Shown: positions 50,887-60,341, counted from the first letter of the stretch. The stretch: DNA of 64,000 nt from Bosea vaviloviae (GCF_001741865.1 NZ_CP017147.1:4889001-4953000); one strand, 5' to 3'. The notes: generated from the sequence alone by a model not told the origin. A program made the numbers and translations.

Positions 50887-52302
50887 TTACGTCAGCTCGC
50901 CAACCGCCGAGCCTCCCAGACCCAGGGTCGGCTGCGCTGCGCCGGCATTCTGAAAATCCGCCAGGATCAGAGTCAGAGCCTCCGCGAGCCTCAAGCCTCC
51001 GACATCGGGCTGCATGCAGGTTTCTGCGAGGAGGCGCCATGCCCGGGCGTCGCAGCCATCGCCCAAGGTGTGGAATTTGGCGATGAGCTCCGCATCGGAA
51101 AGCGGCTCCGAGGCGTCGCCTCGCGCGCTGGTCACCTCCGAGATCAGGACATCGCCGCTGACGAGGGTGATTTTGACACGCGCAAGCCGGCGGGCTGGAA
51201 AGGCACGCGACAGGTCCTCCCGCTCCGACAGCGCGATTTTCCCGATCATCGCGGCGATTGCGGGGTCGGCGAGGCCCGCGGGGCCGATCTCGGCGGCTCC
51301 CAGCCGGCCATGCACGAGAAAGGCGGCGAGCGGAAAGCCGAGTGCATATTGCGCGGCTTCGGTCGTCGTCGGCACCGCCGTCCCCAGCTTCACCGCTGCC
51401 AGAAACGTCTCGACCTCGACCCCGGCGATGCTTTGCGGCGCGATGCCATGGCGCGCGACCAGCGATGCTGCGGCCTCGACCGCAGGCTGCGCCCAGCGGC
51501 ACACCGGGTAAGGCTTGACGTACTGCTCGAGGATGCGCCAGCGCAAACCGAGATCGCTCCAGAGATCGACCTGATCGGGCGCCTCCAGCGTGATCGCCGG
51601 TGCGCCGGTGAAGCCGTCCTGCGCCAGATAGGCCGCCGAGACGCCCGCGAAGGCGCCCCAGCCGGAACCGTCCTTCAGCATGGTCGGATGGTCGATGCAG
51701 CGCATCATCTGGCTGCGCGGGCCGTGATACTCGGCGATGCCTAGCGCGTGCCGCGTCGTCCCGCGATCGAGCTTCAGCAGGCGCGCGGCGACGCTAACGC
51801 AACCGAGCGCGTTCCAGGCGCCGGAGGTATGATAGTCGGCGACGCTGCTGTGAAGGGCGATGCCGGCGCGGATGGCGATCTCATAACCGACGACCAGGGC
51901 GGTCAGAAGCTCGCCGCCATCCAGCCCATCGGCCGCGATGAGCCCTTCGGCGTCGGCGACGGCCAGCAGCGCCGGCAGGATCGCGACACCGGCATGGCCT
52001 TTGGTCAAAGGATGCCCGTCATGGGCGTCGAAGGAATCGATCGTCGAGGCGCCGGCGAAAGCCGCGCCGGCCGCGCTGGCACGACGGCCATCGAAGATCA
52101 GGCGCGCACCGCCCAACCTTGCATCACCTTGGCTCGCACCCATCTGGCGAATGGCGAAGCCGTGGACGATGCGTGACAATTCGGTCTGCCGCCCGGCCAC
52201 GGCGACACCGACGAGGTCGAGCAGGCAACGACGCGCCTGATGCGCCACCTCGCCCGGCAGGTCGGCGAAGCGCAGGTCGTGGATGAAGGCGAGCGGCGAC
52301 AT
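50887..52302 (-). CDS. MmgE/PrpD-family protein
   Basis: A 471-residue protein of the 2-methylcitrate dehydratase/aconitate-decarboxylase-like family. It carries DLVGVAVAGRQTELSRIVHG, the conserved STIDSFDAHDGHPLTKGHAG (catalytic His/Asp region) and HTSGAWNALGCVSVAARLL. It would dehydrate or isomerise a carboxylate. It is the last gene of an operon with a nitrilase-family enzyme and an OpuC-type transporter, not with propionate genes, so a different substrate is likely. Confidence 0.88.
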   Translation of the reverse strand: MSPLAFIHDLRFADLPGEVAHQARRCLLDLVGVAVAGRQTELSRIVHGFAIRQMGASQGDARLGGARLIFDGRRASAAGAAFAGASTIDSFDAHDGHPLTKGHAGVAILPALLAVADAEGLIAADGLDGGELLTALVVGYEIAIRAGIALHSSVADYHTSGAWNALGCVSVAARLLKLDRGTTRHALGIAEYHGPRSQMMRCIDHPTMLKDGSGWGAFAGVSAAYLAQDGFTGAPAITLEAPDQVDLWSDLGLRWRILEQYVKPYPVCRWAQPAVEAAASLVARHGIAPQSIAGVEVETFLAAVKLGTAVPTTTEAAQYALGFPLAAFLVHGRLGAAEIGPAGLADPAIAAMIGKIALSEREDLSRAFPARRLARVKITLVSGDVLISEVTSARGDASEPLSDAELIAKFHTLGDGCDARAWRLLAETCMQPDVGGLRLAEALTLILADFQNAGAAQPTLGLGGSAVGELT

Positions 52303-52305
52303 CGG

Positions 52306-53169
52306 TCAGGCTTTCGCGCAGGAGAGGTGCGTTCCCAGCAGGTGCTCTTGCAGCAGGCGATGGATCAGAACAGGGTCGCTGTCGCGGATCGTCGGCAGGT
52401 TCTGGCGCGCAGCGACGCCAGCGGCGAAATCGACCTCCGCGACGATCAGTCCGGGCCCGTCGCCGGCCTGAGCGAGCGCGATGCCGCGGGCATCGAGAAT
52501 GCGCGAGCCACCCCAGAAATCGAAGCCGCCACGCTGGCCGCAGTGATTGGCGAAGATCGTGGGCAGGCCATAGGTCATGGCGGTGTGGGCGAGGTTGATC
52601 TCCCAGCCGCGTGGATTGTCGAAGCCGCCGGCGACCGCACCGCGCGACGATGCGACCGGCACGAGCAGCAGGTTCGCGCCTGCGAGCGCCGCCAGCCAGG
52701 GCAGCGCCGGGTTCCAGCTATCGGCGCAGATCAGCGTCGCGGCCCGCCAGCCTTGGCCGAGATCGGCAGGCAGCAGCACCTCGCCCGCATCGTAAACTTG
52801 GTCCTCCCGCAGGGAGCCATATCCGGGAAGGTTGAGCTTGCGGTGGACCGCGGCGATGCCGCCGCCCGCAAGCAGCGCCTGCGCGTTGAAGACGCGGCCC
52901 TGCGCGTCGCCCTCGATGAAACCGACGGAGACCGCCATGGGCGCAGCGGCCCTGGCCAGGAGAGACAGGGGCGCCGCGTCGCGCCCGAGCGCCAGCGCGG
53001 CGCAGTCCGGCTGGGCGAGATAGTCGGTCAGCGACAATTCCGGAAAGACGAGAAGGTCGACGCCGCGACGCCGCGCCTGTTCGATCATGGCGAGATGGCT
53101 CGCCAGATTGACGTCGATATCGGCCGGCTGGCAGGCGATCTGCGCGGCGGCGACTGTCAGGCGGGTCAT
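52306..53169 (-). CDS. carbon-nitrogen hydrolase (nitrilase superfamily)
   Basis: A 287-residue amidase-type enzyme with the Glu-Lys-Cys triad: VFPELSLTDYL, HRKLNLPGYG and LICADSWNPALPWL. It hydrolyses amides or carbamoyl groups; NH3-releasing omega-amidases and N-carbamoyl hydrolases are close relatives. The ATG at 53169 (MTRLTVAAAQ) gives the usual first beta strand. Three bases separate its stop from the MmgE/PrpD start, so the two are cotranscribed and may act in series. Confidence 0.88.
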   Translation of the reverse strand: MTRLTVAAAQIACQPADIDVNLASHLAMIEQARRRGVDLLVFPELSLTDYLAQPDCAALALGRDAAPLSLLARAAAPMAVSVGFIEGDAQGRVFNAQALLAGGGIAAVHRKLNLPGYGSLREDQVYDAGEVLLPADLGQGWRAATLICADSWNPALPWLAALAGANLLLVPVASSRGAVAGGFDNPRGWEINLAHTAMTYGLPTIFANHCGQRGGFDFWGGSRILDARGIALAQAGDGPGLIVAEVDFAAGVAARQNLPTIRDSDPVLIHRLLQEHLLGTHLSCAKA

Positions 53170-53244
53170 GGCGATAGGGGCTGGCGGCAAGGGGTTGTTA
53201 CAAGCGATGGCGGCAAAGGCGCGAAGACCCTTGCCGCCGGGCGC

Positions 53245-54135
53245 TCAGGTCAGCGACTGCGCCTTGAGGAAGCCGGCCGCGACCTCCTCGACGCTCTTCT
53301 TGTCGACATCGACCGCCGCGTTGAGCTTGGCCATCGTCGCATCGTCGAGCCTGGCCGAGAGCGCGTTCAGCGCTTCGCCGAGCTTCGGGTTCTTGTCGAG
53401 GGTTTCCTTGCGGATGACCGGCGTCATCGCATAGGTCGGGAAATAGCCCTTGTCGTCGGTCAGGATGACGAAATCGAAGGCCGGGACGCGGCCATCGGTG
53501 GCGAAGACCAGCCCGACATCGACCTGAGAATCGCGCAGCGCCTGGTAGACCAGGCCGGTATCCATCCGCACCGTGGCCTCGCGGCCGAACTCGAAGCCAT
53601 AGGCGGTCTGCAGCGGGCCGAGCCCGTCGGGCCGCGCATAGAATTCGGCGTTGCAGCCGAACTTGGTCGGCTGCCCGCCCTTCACCTTCGCGGCGAGATC
53701 GGAGAGCGACTTGATGCCCCGGCCGTCGGCGTCCTTCTTGCGCATGGCAAGCGCATAGGTGTTGTTGGCCTTGGACGGGTTGAGCCAGACCAGGCCCTTG
53801 GCCGCGTCGAGCTCCTTGACCTTGGCGTAGGTGGCGGCGGCATCCATCTTGTCGGTGACCTTGTTGAAGGTGATCAGCGAGGTGCCGGTATATTCCCAGT
53901 AGACGTCGATCTGGCCGGCTTCCTGGGCCTGGCGCAGCGGCGCGGTGCCCAGGCCGGCGCGCTTGTCGACGGTGAAGCCCTTGGCCTTGAGCAGCTGCGT
54001 CGTCATCTCCGACATGATCTGCTGCTCGGTGAAGTTCTTGCCGCCGACGACGATAGTCTGGGGCTGGGCGGAGAGCGGCGTGGCGGCCAGTGCGAATGCC
54101 GCGCCGGCGAGGCCGAGGAAGGTGCGTTTCAACAT
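53245..54135 (-). CDS. OpuC/OsmF-type quaternary-amine binding protein
   Basis: A 296-residue exported receptor. A signal peptide (LGLAGAAFALAATPLSAQ) is followed by VVGGKNFTEQQIMSEMTTQL, the hallmark of OpuAC-like/OsmF receptors. IDVYWEYTGTSLITFNKVTD and FATDGRVPAFDFVILTDDKG line the site where aromatic residues cage trimethylammonium groups in relatives. It delivers ligand to the ABC permeases upstream in the operon. Confidence 0.92.
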   Translation of the reverse strand: MLKRTFLGLAGAAFALAATPLSAQPQTIVVGGKNFTEQQIMSEMTTQLLKAKGFTVDKRAGLGTAPLRQAQEAGQIDVYWEYTGTSLITFNKVTDKMDAAATYAKVKELDAAKGLVWLNPSKANNTYALAMRKKDADGRGIKSLSDLAAKVKGGQPTKFGCNAEFYARPDGLGPLQTAYGFEFGREATVRMDTGLVYQALRDSQVDVGLVFATDGRVPAFDFVILTDDKGYFPTYAMTPVIRKETLDKNPKLGEALNALSARLDDATMAKLNAAVDVDKKSVEEVAAGFLKAQSLT

Positions 54136-54184
54136 GGTCGAGATCCCCTTTTTTGGTTGAGGTGCGAAATCGGAGTCGTTGCGC

Positions 54185-54913
54185 TCAGCGCAACGGGTTG
54201 ACGCCCTTTGGAACCAGCCAGAACTGAATCTGGCCGACCAGGAAATCCACAGTGACGGCGAGCAGCGCAGTCGGGATCGCGCCCGCCAGCAGCATGCTCG
54301 GCTCCATCAGGTCGATGCCGGTGAAGATGAGTTCGCCGAGGCCGCCGCCGCCGATCAGGAAGGCGAGCGGGACCGTGCCGATATTGATCGCGAGCGCCGT
54401 GCGGATGCCCGCCAGGATGACGAAGACGGCGTTGGGGAGTTCGACCCGGCGCAGGATCTGGGCCGGTGTCATGCCCATGCCGCGCGCCGCCTCGATCAGC
54501 GGCTGGGGGACCGAGCGCAGCCCGGCGATGGTGTTGAGCACGATCGGCAGCAGCGTCAGCACGAAGAGTGCGAAGATGACGGGCGGGGCGCCGATGCCGA
54601 GGAACGACATCGACAGCGCCAGCAAAGCCAGCGTCGGGATGGTGGTGCCGAGATTGACGATCTGCGTGACCGCGTCGGCGAAGCCCTCGAAGCGGGGCCG
54701 CGTCAGCACGATGCCGAGCGGGATTCCGACCACGATGGCGATGGCTCCCGAGATCGCGGCCAGCGCCAGATGCTGACGGATCAGGTAGATCACGTCGCTG
54801 CGATGCTTCAGGATCGAAGGCAGGAGCCCGGTCGATTGCAGCCAGGCCCCGAGCGCAAACACGCCTGCGATGAGCAGCAGGCGTGATGCGGTCTGGAGCC
54901 CGGTCGCGGCCAT
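54185..54913 (-). CDS. OpuC-type ABC permease (second)
   Basis: A 242-residue permease with about six helices and the EAA loop EAARGMGMTPAQILRRVELP. The N-terminus MAATGLQTASRLLLIAGVFA includes an extra first helix. The ATG at 54913 lies one base before the end of the ATPase gene's stop region, so the genes are coupled. It forms the membrane channel with the permease at 56018-56671. Confidence 0.9.
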   Translation of the reverse strand: MAATGLQTASRLLLIAGVFALGAWLQSTGLLPSILKHRSDVIYLIRQHLALAAISGAIAIVVGIPLGIVLTRPRFEGFADAVTQIVNLGTTIPTLALLALSMSFLGIGAPPVIFALFVLTLLPIVLNTIAGLRSVPQPLIEAARGMGMTPAQILRRVELPNAVFVILAGIRTALAINIGTVPLAFLIGGGGLGELIFTGIDLMEPSMLLAGAIPTALLAVTVDFLVGQIQFWLVPKGVNPLR

Positions 54914-54914
54914 C

Positions 54915-56021
54915 TCAGCGGTCCCTGTAGGTCGCGCCGAGCACCTGGGTGATGCTCTTCTGGGTGATGTAGCCCTTGTAGAAGCCGTCATCGTCGACGC
55001 AGGCGAGCCAGGTGACGCCATGGGTGAACATCTGCGAGACGGCGGAGCGCAGGTCGTCCTTGACGTTGACGACGCCCGGCAGCGGCTCCTGATGCTCGCC
55101 GACGACGCCCTTGAGATCACGCGCGGCATCGTGCCGGATGACGCCGCGCGCCCGGCCGCGCGGGCCGACCATCACGATCGAGACATGGCCGTGCTGGTCC
55201 ATCAGCCTGACGGCGGTCTCCAGCGTATCGTCAGCCTTCACGCGGGGAGGATCAGTCATCATCGCATCCGTCACCCTGATCAGCCGCAGGCGCTTCAGGG
55301 TGCGGTCCGAGCCGACGAATTCCGAGACGAAGGCGTCGATCGGATGGGCCAGGATATTGTCGGGCGTGTCGTACTGGATCAGCTTGCCGTCGCGAAAGAT
55401 CGCGATCCGGGTCGCCATCTTCACCGCCTCGTCGATGTCGTGACTGACGAAGACGATGGTCTTTTTCAGCTCCGCCTGGAGCTTCATGAACTCGTCCTGG
55501 ATGACCTCGCGGTTGATCGGGTCGATCGCGCCGAAGGGCTCGTCCATCAGCAGCACCGGCGGGTCGGCGGCGAGCGCCCGGACCACGCCGACGCGCTGCT
55601 GCTGGCCGCCGGAGAGCTGCTTGGGATAGCGCTTGAGGAAGACGCTGGGATCGAGATTGACCATGTCGAGCAGCTGCGAGGCGCGCTTGCGGGATTTGTC
55701 GCGCGGCCAGCCGAGCAGGTCCGGCACCACGCAGATGTTGTCCTCGACCGTCATGTTGGGAAACAGGCCGATCTGCTGGATGACGTAGCCGATCGAGCGC
55801 CTGAGCGTGACCTCGTCGACGCCGGTGGTGTCGCGGCCGTCGACGAAGATCCGGCCCGAAGTCAGCGGGATCAGCCGGTTGATCATCTTCATCGTCGTGG
55901 TCTTGCCGCAGCCCGAAGGCCCCAGCAGCACACAGACCGCGCCGGCCGGCACCTCCATGTCGATGCGGTCGACCGCGACCATCGTGCCGAAATGCTTGGA
56001 GACCTGCTCGAGCCGGATCAT
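54915..56021 (-). CDS. OpuC-type ABC ATPase with CBS domains
   Basis: A 368-residue ATPase: Walker A LLGPSGCGKTTTMKMI, signature [20 protein letters not shown], Walker B VLLMDEPFGAIDPINRE and the H-loop VFVSHDIDEA. The C-terminal about 110 residues (VKADDTLETAVRLMDQHGHV and GVTWLACVDDDGFYKGYI) form CBS modules, which in OpuA sense ionic strength. So uptake is probably gated by osmotic state. It overlaps the first permease by four bases. Confidence 0.93.
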   Translation of the reverse strand: MIRLEQVSKHFGTMVAVDRIDMEVPAGAVCVLLGPSGCGKTTTMKMINRLIPLTSGRIFVDGRDTTGVDEVTLRRSIGYVIQQIGLFPNMTVEDNICVVPDLLGWPRDKSRKRASQLLDMVNLDPSVFLKRYPKQLSGGQQQRVGVVRALAADPPVLLMDEPFGAIDPINREVIQDEFMKLQAELKKTIVFVSHDIDEAVKMATRIAIFRDGKLIQYDTPDNILAHPIDAFVSEFVGSDRTLKRLRLIRVTDAMMTDPPRVKADDTLETAVRLMDQHGHVSIVMVGPRGRARGVIRHDAARDLKGVVGEHQEPLPGVVNVKDDLRSAVSQMFTHGVTWLACVDDDGFYKGYITQKSITQVLGATYRDR

Positions 56022-56671
56022 CGCAGCCTCAATCCCGGTGACGTCATCAGGCGCTGGGCGCCGAGCAGGGCGTAGTCGGCGATGATCGCGAGCAGGCTGA
56101 CGAAGAGCGCACCGGTCAGGAGCTGGCGGATGTCGGTCTGCGAGATGCCGCGCGAGATGAAGGTACCCAGCCCCCCGGCGCCGATATAGGTCGCGATCGC
56201 GGCGATCGCGATGTTGAGCACCACGGCGCTGCGCACGCCGTTGACGATGACCGGCAGGGCCAGCGGCAGCTCGACCCGGCGCAAGCGCTCCAGCGTGGTC
56301 ATGCCCATGCCGCGTGCCGCCTCGCGCAACGCCGGGTCGACATTCATGATGGCGGTGTAGGTGTTGCGGATGATCGGCAGCTGCGCGTAGAGGATCAGCG
56401 CGATCACCGCCGGCAGATAGCCGATGCCCTGCCCGATCAGCGACAACACCGGGATCAGGATGCCAAACAGCGCGATCGAGGGGATCGTGATGATGACCGA
56501 GGCGACATAGAGCACGCGGTCGGCCCATGTCCGGCTCTGCGTGATCAGGATGCCGAGCGGGACGCCGGTCAGGATCGCGACGCCGACGGAGACGCTGACG
56601 AGCGAGATGTGCTCGAGCATGCGCTGCCCGATCACCGGCAGATTCGCGCTGATGAAGGCGATCGTCTCCAC
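56018..56671 (-). CDS. OpuC-type ABC permease (first)
   Basis: A 217-residue permease beginning METIAFISANLPVIGQRMLE, with EAA loop EAARGMGMTTLERLRRVELP and IAAIATYIGAGGLGTFISRG typical of OpuCB/YehW. It leads the transporter operon (permease-ATPase-permease-receptor-nitrilase-MmgE). The upstream region holds a short palindrome at 56747-56763. Confidence 0.9.
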   Translation of the reverse strand: METIAFISANLPVIGQRMLEHISLVSVSVGVAILTGVPLGILITQSRTWADRVLYVASVIITIPSIALFGILIPVLSLIGQGIGYLPAVIALILYAQLPIIRNTYTAIMNVDPALREAARGMGMTTLERLRRVELPLALPVIVNGVRSAVVLNIAIAAIATYIGAGGLGTFISRGISQTDIRQLLTGALFVSLLAIIADYALLGAQRLMTSPGLRLR

Positions 56672-56746
56672 GCTGTTCCCCTTCGACGGTTATCCGCCTT
56701 GTCAGGGAAGTGTCGATCAGAACCGTTCCAGCCTTGGGCCGGGGAT

Positions 56747-56763
56747 ACGACATCAAACGTCGT
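56747..56763. promoter_or_regulatory. short palindrome upstream of the quaternary-amine transporter operon
   Basis: ACGAC-ATCAAAC-GTCGT is a perfect 5-bp inverted repeat about 75 bases before the operon's first start codon. It includes CGACAT, also found in the motif upstream of the Rieske gene. It could be an operator for the neighbouring GlxA-type regulator; weak evidence. Confidence 0.3.
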
Positions 56764-56843
56764 GGATTCGACGCGAGATCAATCCTGCCCGATCAGAAGC
56801 CGGAACGGCCGAACCACCGCGTCGTCCTGGAGAGCGCTGCGCT

Positions 56844-57896
56844 CTACGGTGGATCCCGGCGCTGCGCTTCGCTTGGCGCGGATAACGTCGCGTCCTTGGG
56901 AGCGGTCAGCTGCGACGCCGTTTCCGCCTCGCTTGCGACCCTTCCGCGCAACTGCGACGGCCGCACACCCTGCAGCCGCTTGAACCAATGCGCGAAATGC
57001 GAGGTCGAGGTGAAGCCGGCCGCGATCGCGACCTCGAGGATCGGCCTGTCCGAGTAGAGCAGCAATTCGCGCGCGCGATCGATGCGCAAGGAGAGATAGT
57101 AGCGCGCTGGCGACATCTCGAGATAGCGCAGGAACAGGCGCTCGATCTGGCGCGCGCTCATGCCGGCCTTCTCGGCGATCTCGGCAATCGAGAGAGTGTC
57201 CTCGACATGGCGCTGCATCAGGCGGATCGCGGCGCGCACCGGCGGCGGCAGGCTGGCGAGACGCTCCTGCCGGCCGCCGCTCTGGTTGTCGCGCTCGTCG
57301 CGGATGCGGTCATGATGAAACTGGTTGGCGACGCGGCGTGCGAAATCGGCACCGTGGCGCTCGATGATCAGGTGCAGCATCATGTCCATCGCGGCCGTCC
57401 CGCCGGAACAGGTCAATCGCTCGCGGTCGATCTCGTAGAGCTTGTCCGTGCAGATGAGATCGGGAAACTCCTCCTGGAAGGCCGGCCGGTTTTCCCAGTG
57501 GATCGTCGAGCGATAACCATCGAGCAGGCCGGCCCGCGCCAGCAGATAGGTTCCCGTCGACAGCGAGCCGACGGCGATGCCGCTGCGTGCGGCCTTGCGC
57601 AGGACGGAGAGATAGCGCCGCTCATCGACCGACTGGATGCGCAGGCCGCCGCAGACGAACAGGTAATCCGAACCGGAGAGCGCCGTCTCGACCGCTTCCG
57701 TCGGCAGGGGAATGCCATTCGAGGCCGCCAGGACCTCGCCGTCGAGGCTCGCCAGCCGCCAGCGCCAGGCCTCGCGGTCGATCAGCCGGTTGAGCGAGCG
57801 CATCGGTTCGATCGCCGATGCGACGCTCATCATCGAGAAGCCCTCGACGAGAAGCAGGGTGACGATGCGCGTGCCTGCGGCCGTGTCCCTCGCCAT
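56844..57896 (-). CDS. GlxA/GbdR-type transcriptional regulator (DJ-1/PfpI + AraC)
   Basis: A 350-residue regulator. The N-terminal class-I-amidotransferase-like sensor domain (IVTLLLVEGFSMMSVASAIE to about residue 190, with YLFVCGGLRI and LSTGTYLLARAGLLDGYRST) is followed by a C-terminal AraC pair of helix-turn-helices (LSIAEIAEKAGMSARQIERL; EVAIAAGFTSTSHFAHWFKR). GbdR and CdhR of this family sense glycine betaine or carnitine. TGGAGGGTGAC before the ATG at 57896 fixes the start. It is divergent from the Rieske oxygenase genes it probably activates. Confidence 0.9.
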   Translation of the reverse strand: MARDTAAGTRIVTLLLVEGFSMMSVASAIEPMRSLNRLIDREAWRWRLASLDGEVLAASNGIPLPTEAVETALSGSDYLFVCGGLRIQSVDERRYLSVLRKAARSGIAVGSLSTGTYLLARAGLLDGYRSTIHWENRPAFQEEFPDLICTDKLYEIDRERLTCSGGTAAMDMMLHLIIERHGADFARRVANQFHHDRIRDERDNQSGGRQERLASLPPPVRAAIRLMQRHVEDTLSIAEIAEKAGMSARQIERLFLRYLEMSPARYYLSLRIDRARELLLYSDRPILEVAIAAGFTSTSHFAHWFKRLQGVRPSQLRGRVASEAETASQLTAPKDATLSAPSEAQRRDPP

Positions 57897-57958
57897 GTCA
57901 CCCTCCACCAGCCCCGCTGGCATCATCCCCGCCAAGGCAGCGCCAGAAAAGCGACTTT

Positions 57959-57969
57959 CCGACATTGTT
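57959..57969 (+). promoter_or_regulatory. shared 11-bp motif, copy 1 (upstream of the Rieske operon)
   Basis: CCGACATTGTT lies between the divergent regulator and Rieske genes and recurs exactly at 63305-63315 before the second flavoprotein. A GTCGCAAA downstream of it (about 57993) is matched by TTTGCGAC (about 63352) near the other copy. Candidate binding half-sites for the GlxA-type regulator. Confidence 0.5.
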
Positions 57970-58089
57970 ACAATGAATACGACAAACAGCGTCGCAAAGC
58001 TTGTCCGCGACGTCGCAATGCCCCGGCCGCGGCGGTCCGATCTCGCTGATGATCATCAGGAATCCCAGAGCTTCGAGGGCCCGGCAGCC

Positions 58090-59328
58090 ATGATCGACCG
58101 CGACCGCATCAGCCGCCTCTTGGCCGAACGCCGCGAGGGCTTCAGCCTGCCGCAGGCCTTCTATGTCGACCCGGCGCTGCACGAGGCCGATCTGAAGGCC
58201 GTGTTCGAGACCGAGTGGCTGTTCGCCTGCAACTCCTGCGAGATCAAACGGCCGGGCGACTATCTGACGCTCGCCGTCGGCGACAACCCGATCGTCGTGC
58301 TGCGCGACCGCGACGGCGGCGTCCGCGCCTTCCACAATTCCTGCCGGCATCGCGGCTCGCGCATCTGCGGCAAGGAAAAGGGTCGCGCGACGCGGCTGGT
58401 CTGCCCCTACCACCAATGGGTCTATGAGCTCGACGGCTCGCTGCTGAATGCGCGCCAGATGCCTGATGATTTCGACCGCGGCGAATACGGGCTGCACCCC
58501 GTCCATGTCGAGGTGATCTGCGGCATGGTCTATATCTGCCTGGCGCAGAGCCCGCCCGATCTCGCCCGCTTCCGCGCCGGCGTGACGCCCTACATCGCCC
58601 CGCATATGCCCGACCGCACCAAGGTTGCCTTCGAGATGACGATCATCGAGGAGGCCAACTGGAAGCTCGTCATCGAGAACAATCGCGAATGCTATCACTG
58701 CGCCGGCAACCATCCTGAGCTGCTGGTGACGCTGGTCGAGTTCGCGCTGCCCGATGATCCGCGCGGGCCGGCCCAGTTCAAGCAGCTGATGGACGCCAAG
58801 ACCGCAAAATGGGACGCGCTGGGGCTGCCGCACAAGCCCGCCGATGGCGGCGAGGAGTTCCGTTGCATCCGCCTGCCCTTCCATGAGGGCGCGGTCTCCT
58901 TCACCGGGGATGGCGGACCGGCTTGCAGGAAGCTGCTGGGCGACTTCACCGAGCCCGATCTCGGTTCGGTGCGGATGTTCCGGGCACCCAACAACTGGAA
59001 CCACTTCCTGTCCGACCACATCCTGCATTTCCGCGTGCTGCCGCTCGGCCAGGATCGGACGGCGGTTCGCACCACCTGGCTGGTGCATGAGGATGCGGTC
59101 GAGGGCGTCGATTACGAGATCGAGCGCCTCACCGAGGTCTGGATCGCGACCAACGCACAGGACGCCGAGCTCGCGGAGGTCAATCATCGCGGCATCCGTT
59201 CGATGGCCTATCGGCCCGGACCCTATGCGCCATCCGAGTTCATGCTGACCCATTTCGCCAATTGGTATGCCGGCAAGATGGAGGCCTTCGTCGGTGCACC
59301 CTCGCCCGTCAGGATCGCGGCGGAATGA
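58090..59328 (+). CDS. Rieske oxygenase, glycine-betaine/proline-betaine demethylase type (GbcA/Stc2-like)
   Basis: A 412-residue oxygenase subunit. The Rieske 2Fe-2S site is C85-R-H87 (SCRHRGSRIC) and C105-P-Y-H108 (LVCPYHQWVYELDGS). The mononuclear-iron facial triad region is ENNRECYHCAGNHPEL (about 197-212) plus a downstream Asp. This pattern and length fit the GbcA/stachydrine demethylase branch, which removes an N-methyl group as formaldehyde using electrons from the reductase encoded next. The ATG at 58090 is preceded by GAGGG. The exact amine substrate cannot be read from sequence. Confidence 0.9.
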   Translation: MIDRDRISRLLAERREGFSLPQAFYVDPALHEADLKAVFETEWLFACNSCEIKRPGDYLTLAVGDNPIVVLRDRDGGVRAFHNSCRHRGSRICGKEKGRATRLVCPYHQWVYELDGSLLNARQMPDDFDRGEYGLHPVHVEVICGMVYICLAQSPPDLARFRAGVTPYIAPHMPDRTKVAFEMTIIEEANWKLVIENNRECYHCAGNHPELLVTLVEFALPDDPRGPAQFKQLMDAKTAKWDALGLPHKPADGGEEFRCIRLPFHEGAVSFTGDGGPACRKLLGDFTEPDLGSVRMFRAPNNWNHFLSDHILHFRVLPLGQDRTAVRTTWLVHEDAVEGVDYEIERLTEVWIATNAQDAELAEVNHRGIRSMAYRPGPYAPSEFMLTHFANWYAGKMEAFVGAPSPVRIAAE

Positions 59329-60341
59329 GCGAGGCGGATTTCCTGGGGCTGACCGTGGTCGAAATCCGGCCCGAAACGCGCGACATCAAGACCTTCCTGT
59401 TCCGGCCCGATCAAGCCATGCGGACCCATGAGGCGGGACAGTCGATGACGCTTCGACTCAGCGTCGATGGCGAGACCCTGTTTCGGACCTTCTCGCTGGC
59501 CTCGGCTCCAGGCAGCGACATGCTGGCGATGACGATCAAGGCGCATGCGCAGGGCCGCGCGACGCGCTGGCTGCATGATCGGCTCTCACTCGGCGACATG
59601 ATCGCGGCGCGCGCGCCGCGCGGGCGCTTCACCATTGCCTCCCGGCAAACCGAGAGGATCGCGCTGGTCTCGGCCGGCTCGGGGGCCAGCCCCCTGATGG
59701 CGATGCTGCGTCATCTGGCCGAGGTCGCAGCCGGCACGGATATCGCTTGGCTGCACGCGGCGCGGACGCCCGCCGACATCCTGTTCGCAGGCGAGCTCGC
59801 CGCGCTCCAGCGCGCCATGCCCAATCTCACGGTCGCGATGCTGGTCAGTCGGCCGGAGCCGGGCTGGTTCGGGTTCTCCGGCCGGCTCAACCGGCGGCTG
59901 GTCTCGGTCGCAGTGCCGGATTTCGGCCGGCGCGAGGTGTTCTGCTGCGGCCCGGCCGGCTTCATGGACGAGGCCAGGCTGATCCACGCCGCCGAGGGTG
60001 GCCTGCCCAGACATTTCCAGATCGAGCATTTCGGTGCCGTCGCGCCCGCCGCGCCCGCGCCGGTTCCCGATAACGCGCCGGAAACGGGCTATGCCGTCCA
60101 GATGGGCGAGAAGCGCTTCCGCGCCCGCGCCGACGAGACGCTGCTGGAGGCCGCCACCCGCCAGACCATCGTCATCCCCTGCGGCTGCGCCTCGGGCTTA
60201 TGCGGCACCTGCCGCGTCAGCCTGGTCGATGGCAAGGTCGTCATGCAGCATGAGGGCGGCATCTCGGCGGAGGAGGAAGCGCAGGGCTTCATCCTCGCCT
60301 GCTCGTCGCGGCCACGCTCGGATGTGACGATCGCGCTGTAG
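59325..60341 (+). CDS. oxygenase reductase, FAD + 2Fe-2S (GbcB-like)
   Basis: A 338-residue electron-transfer protein. The FAD domain has FRTFSLASAPGSDMLAMTIK. The NAD domain has SAGSGASPLMAMLRHLAE and VFCCGPAGFMDEAR. The C-terminal plant-type ferredoxin has its ligands in CGCASGLCGTC and a later C. It hands NAD(P)H electrons to the Rieske oxygenase. The ATG overlaps the oxygenase stop by four bases, so the two are made together. Confidence 0.92.
   Translation: MSEADFLGLTVVEIRPETRDIKTFLFRPDQAMRTHEAGQSMTLRLSVDGETLFRTFSLASAPGSDMLAMTIKAHAQGRATRWLHDRLSLGDMIAARAPRGRFTIASRQTERIALVSAGSGASPLMAMLRHLAEVAAGTDIAWLHAARTPADILFAGELAALQRAMPNLTVAMLVSRPEPGWFGFSGRLNRRLVSVAVPDFGRREVFCCGPAGFMDEARLIHAAEGGLPRHFQIEHFGAVAPAAPAPVPDNAPETGYAVQMGEKRFRARADETLLEAATRQTIVIPCGCASGLCGTCRVSLVDGKVVMQHEGGISAEEEAQGFILACSSRPRSDVTIAL

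Noticed and set aside
52240..54201. Long plus-strand frame (about 650 codons) opposite the nitrilase and binding-protein genes
   Set aside because: Shadow composition; the minus strand carries the Glu-Lys-Cys triad and the OpuC receptor motifs.
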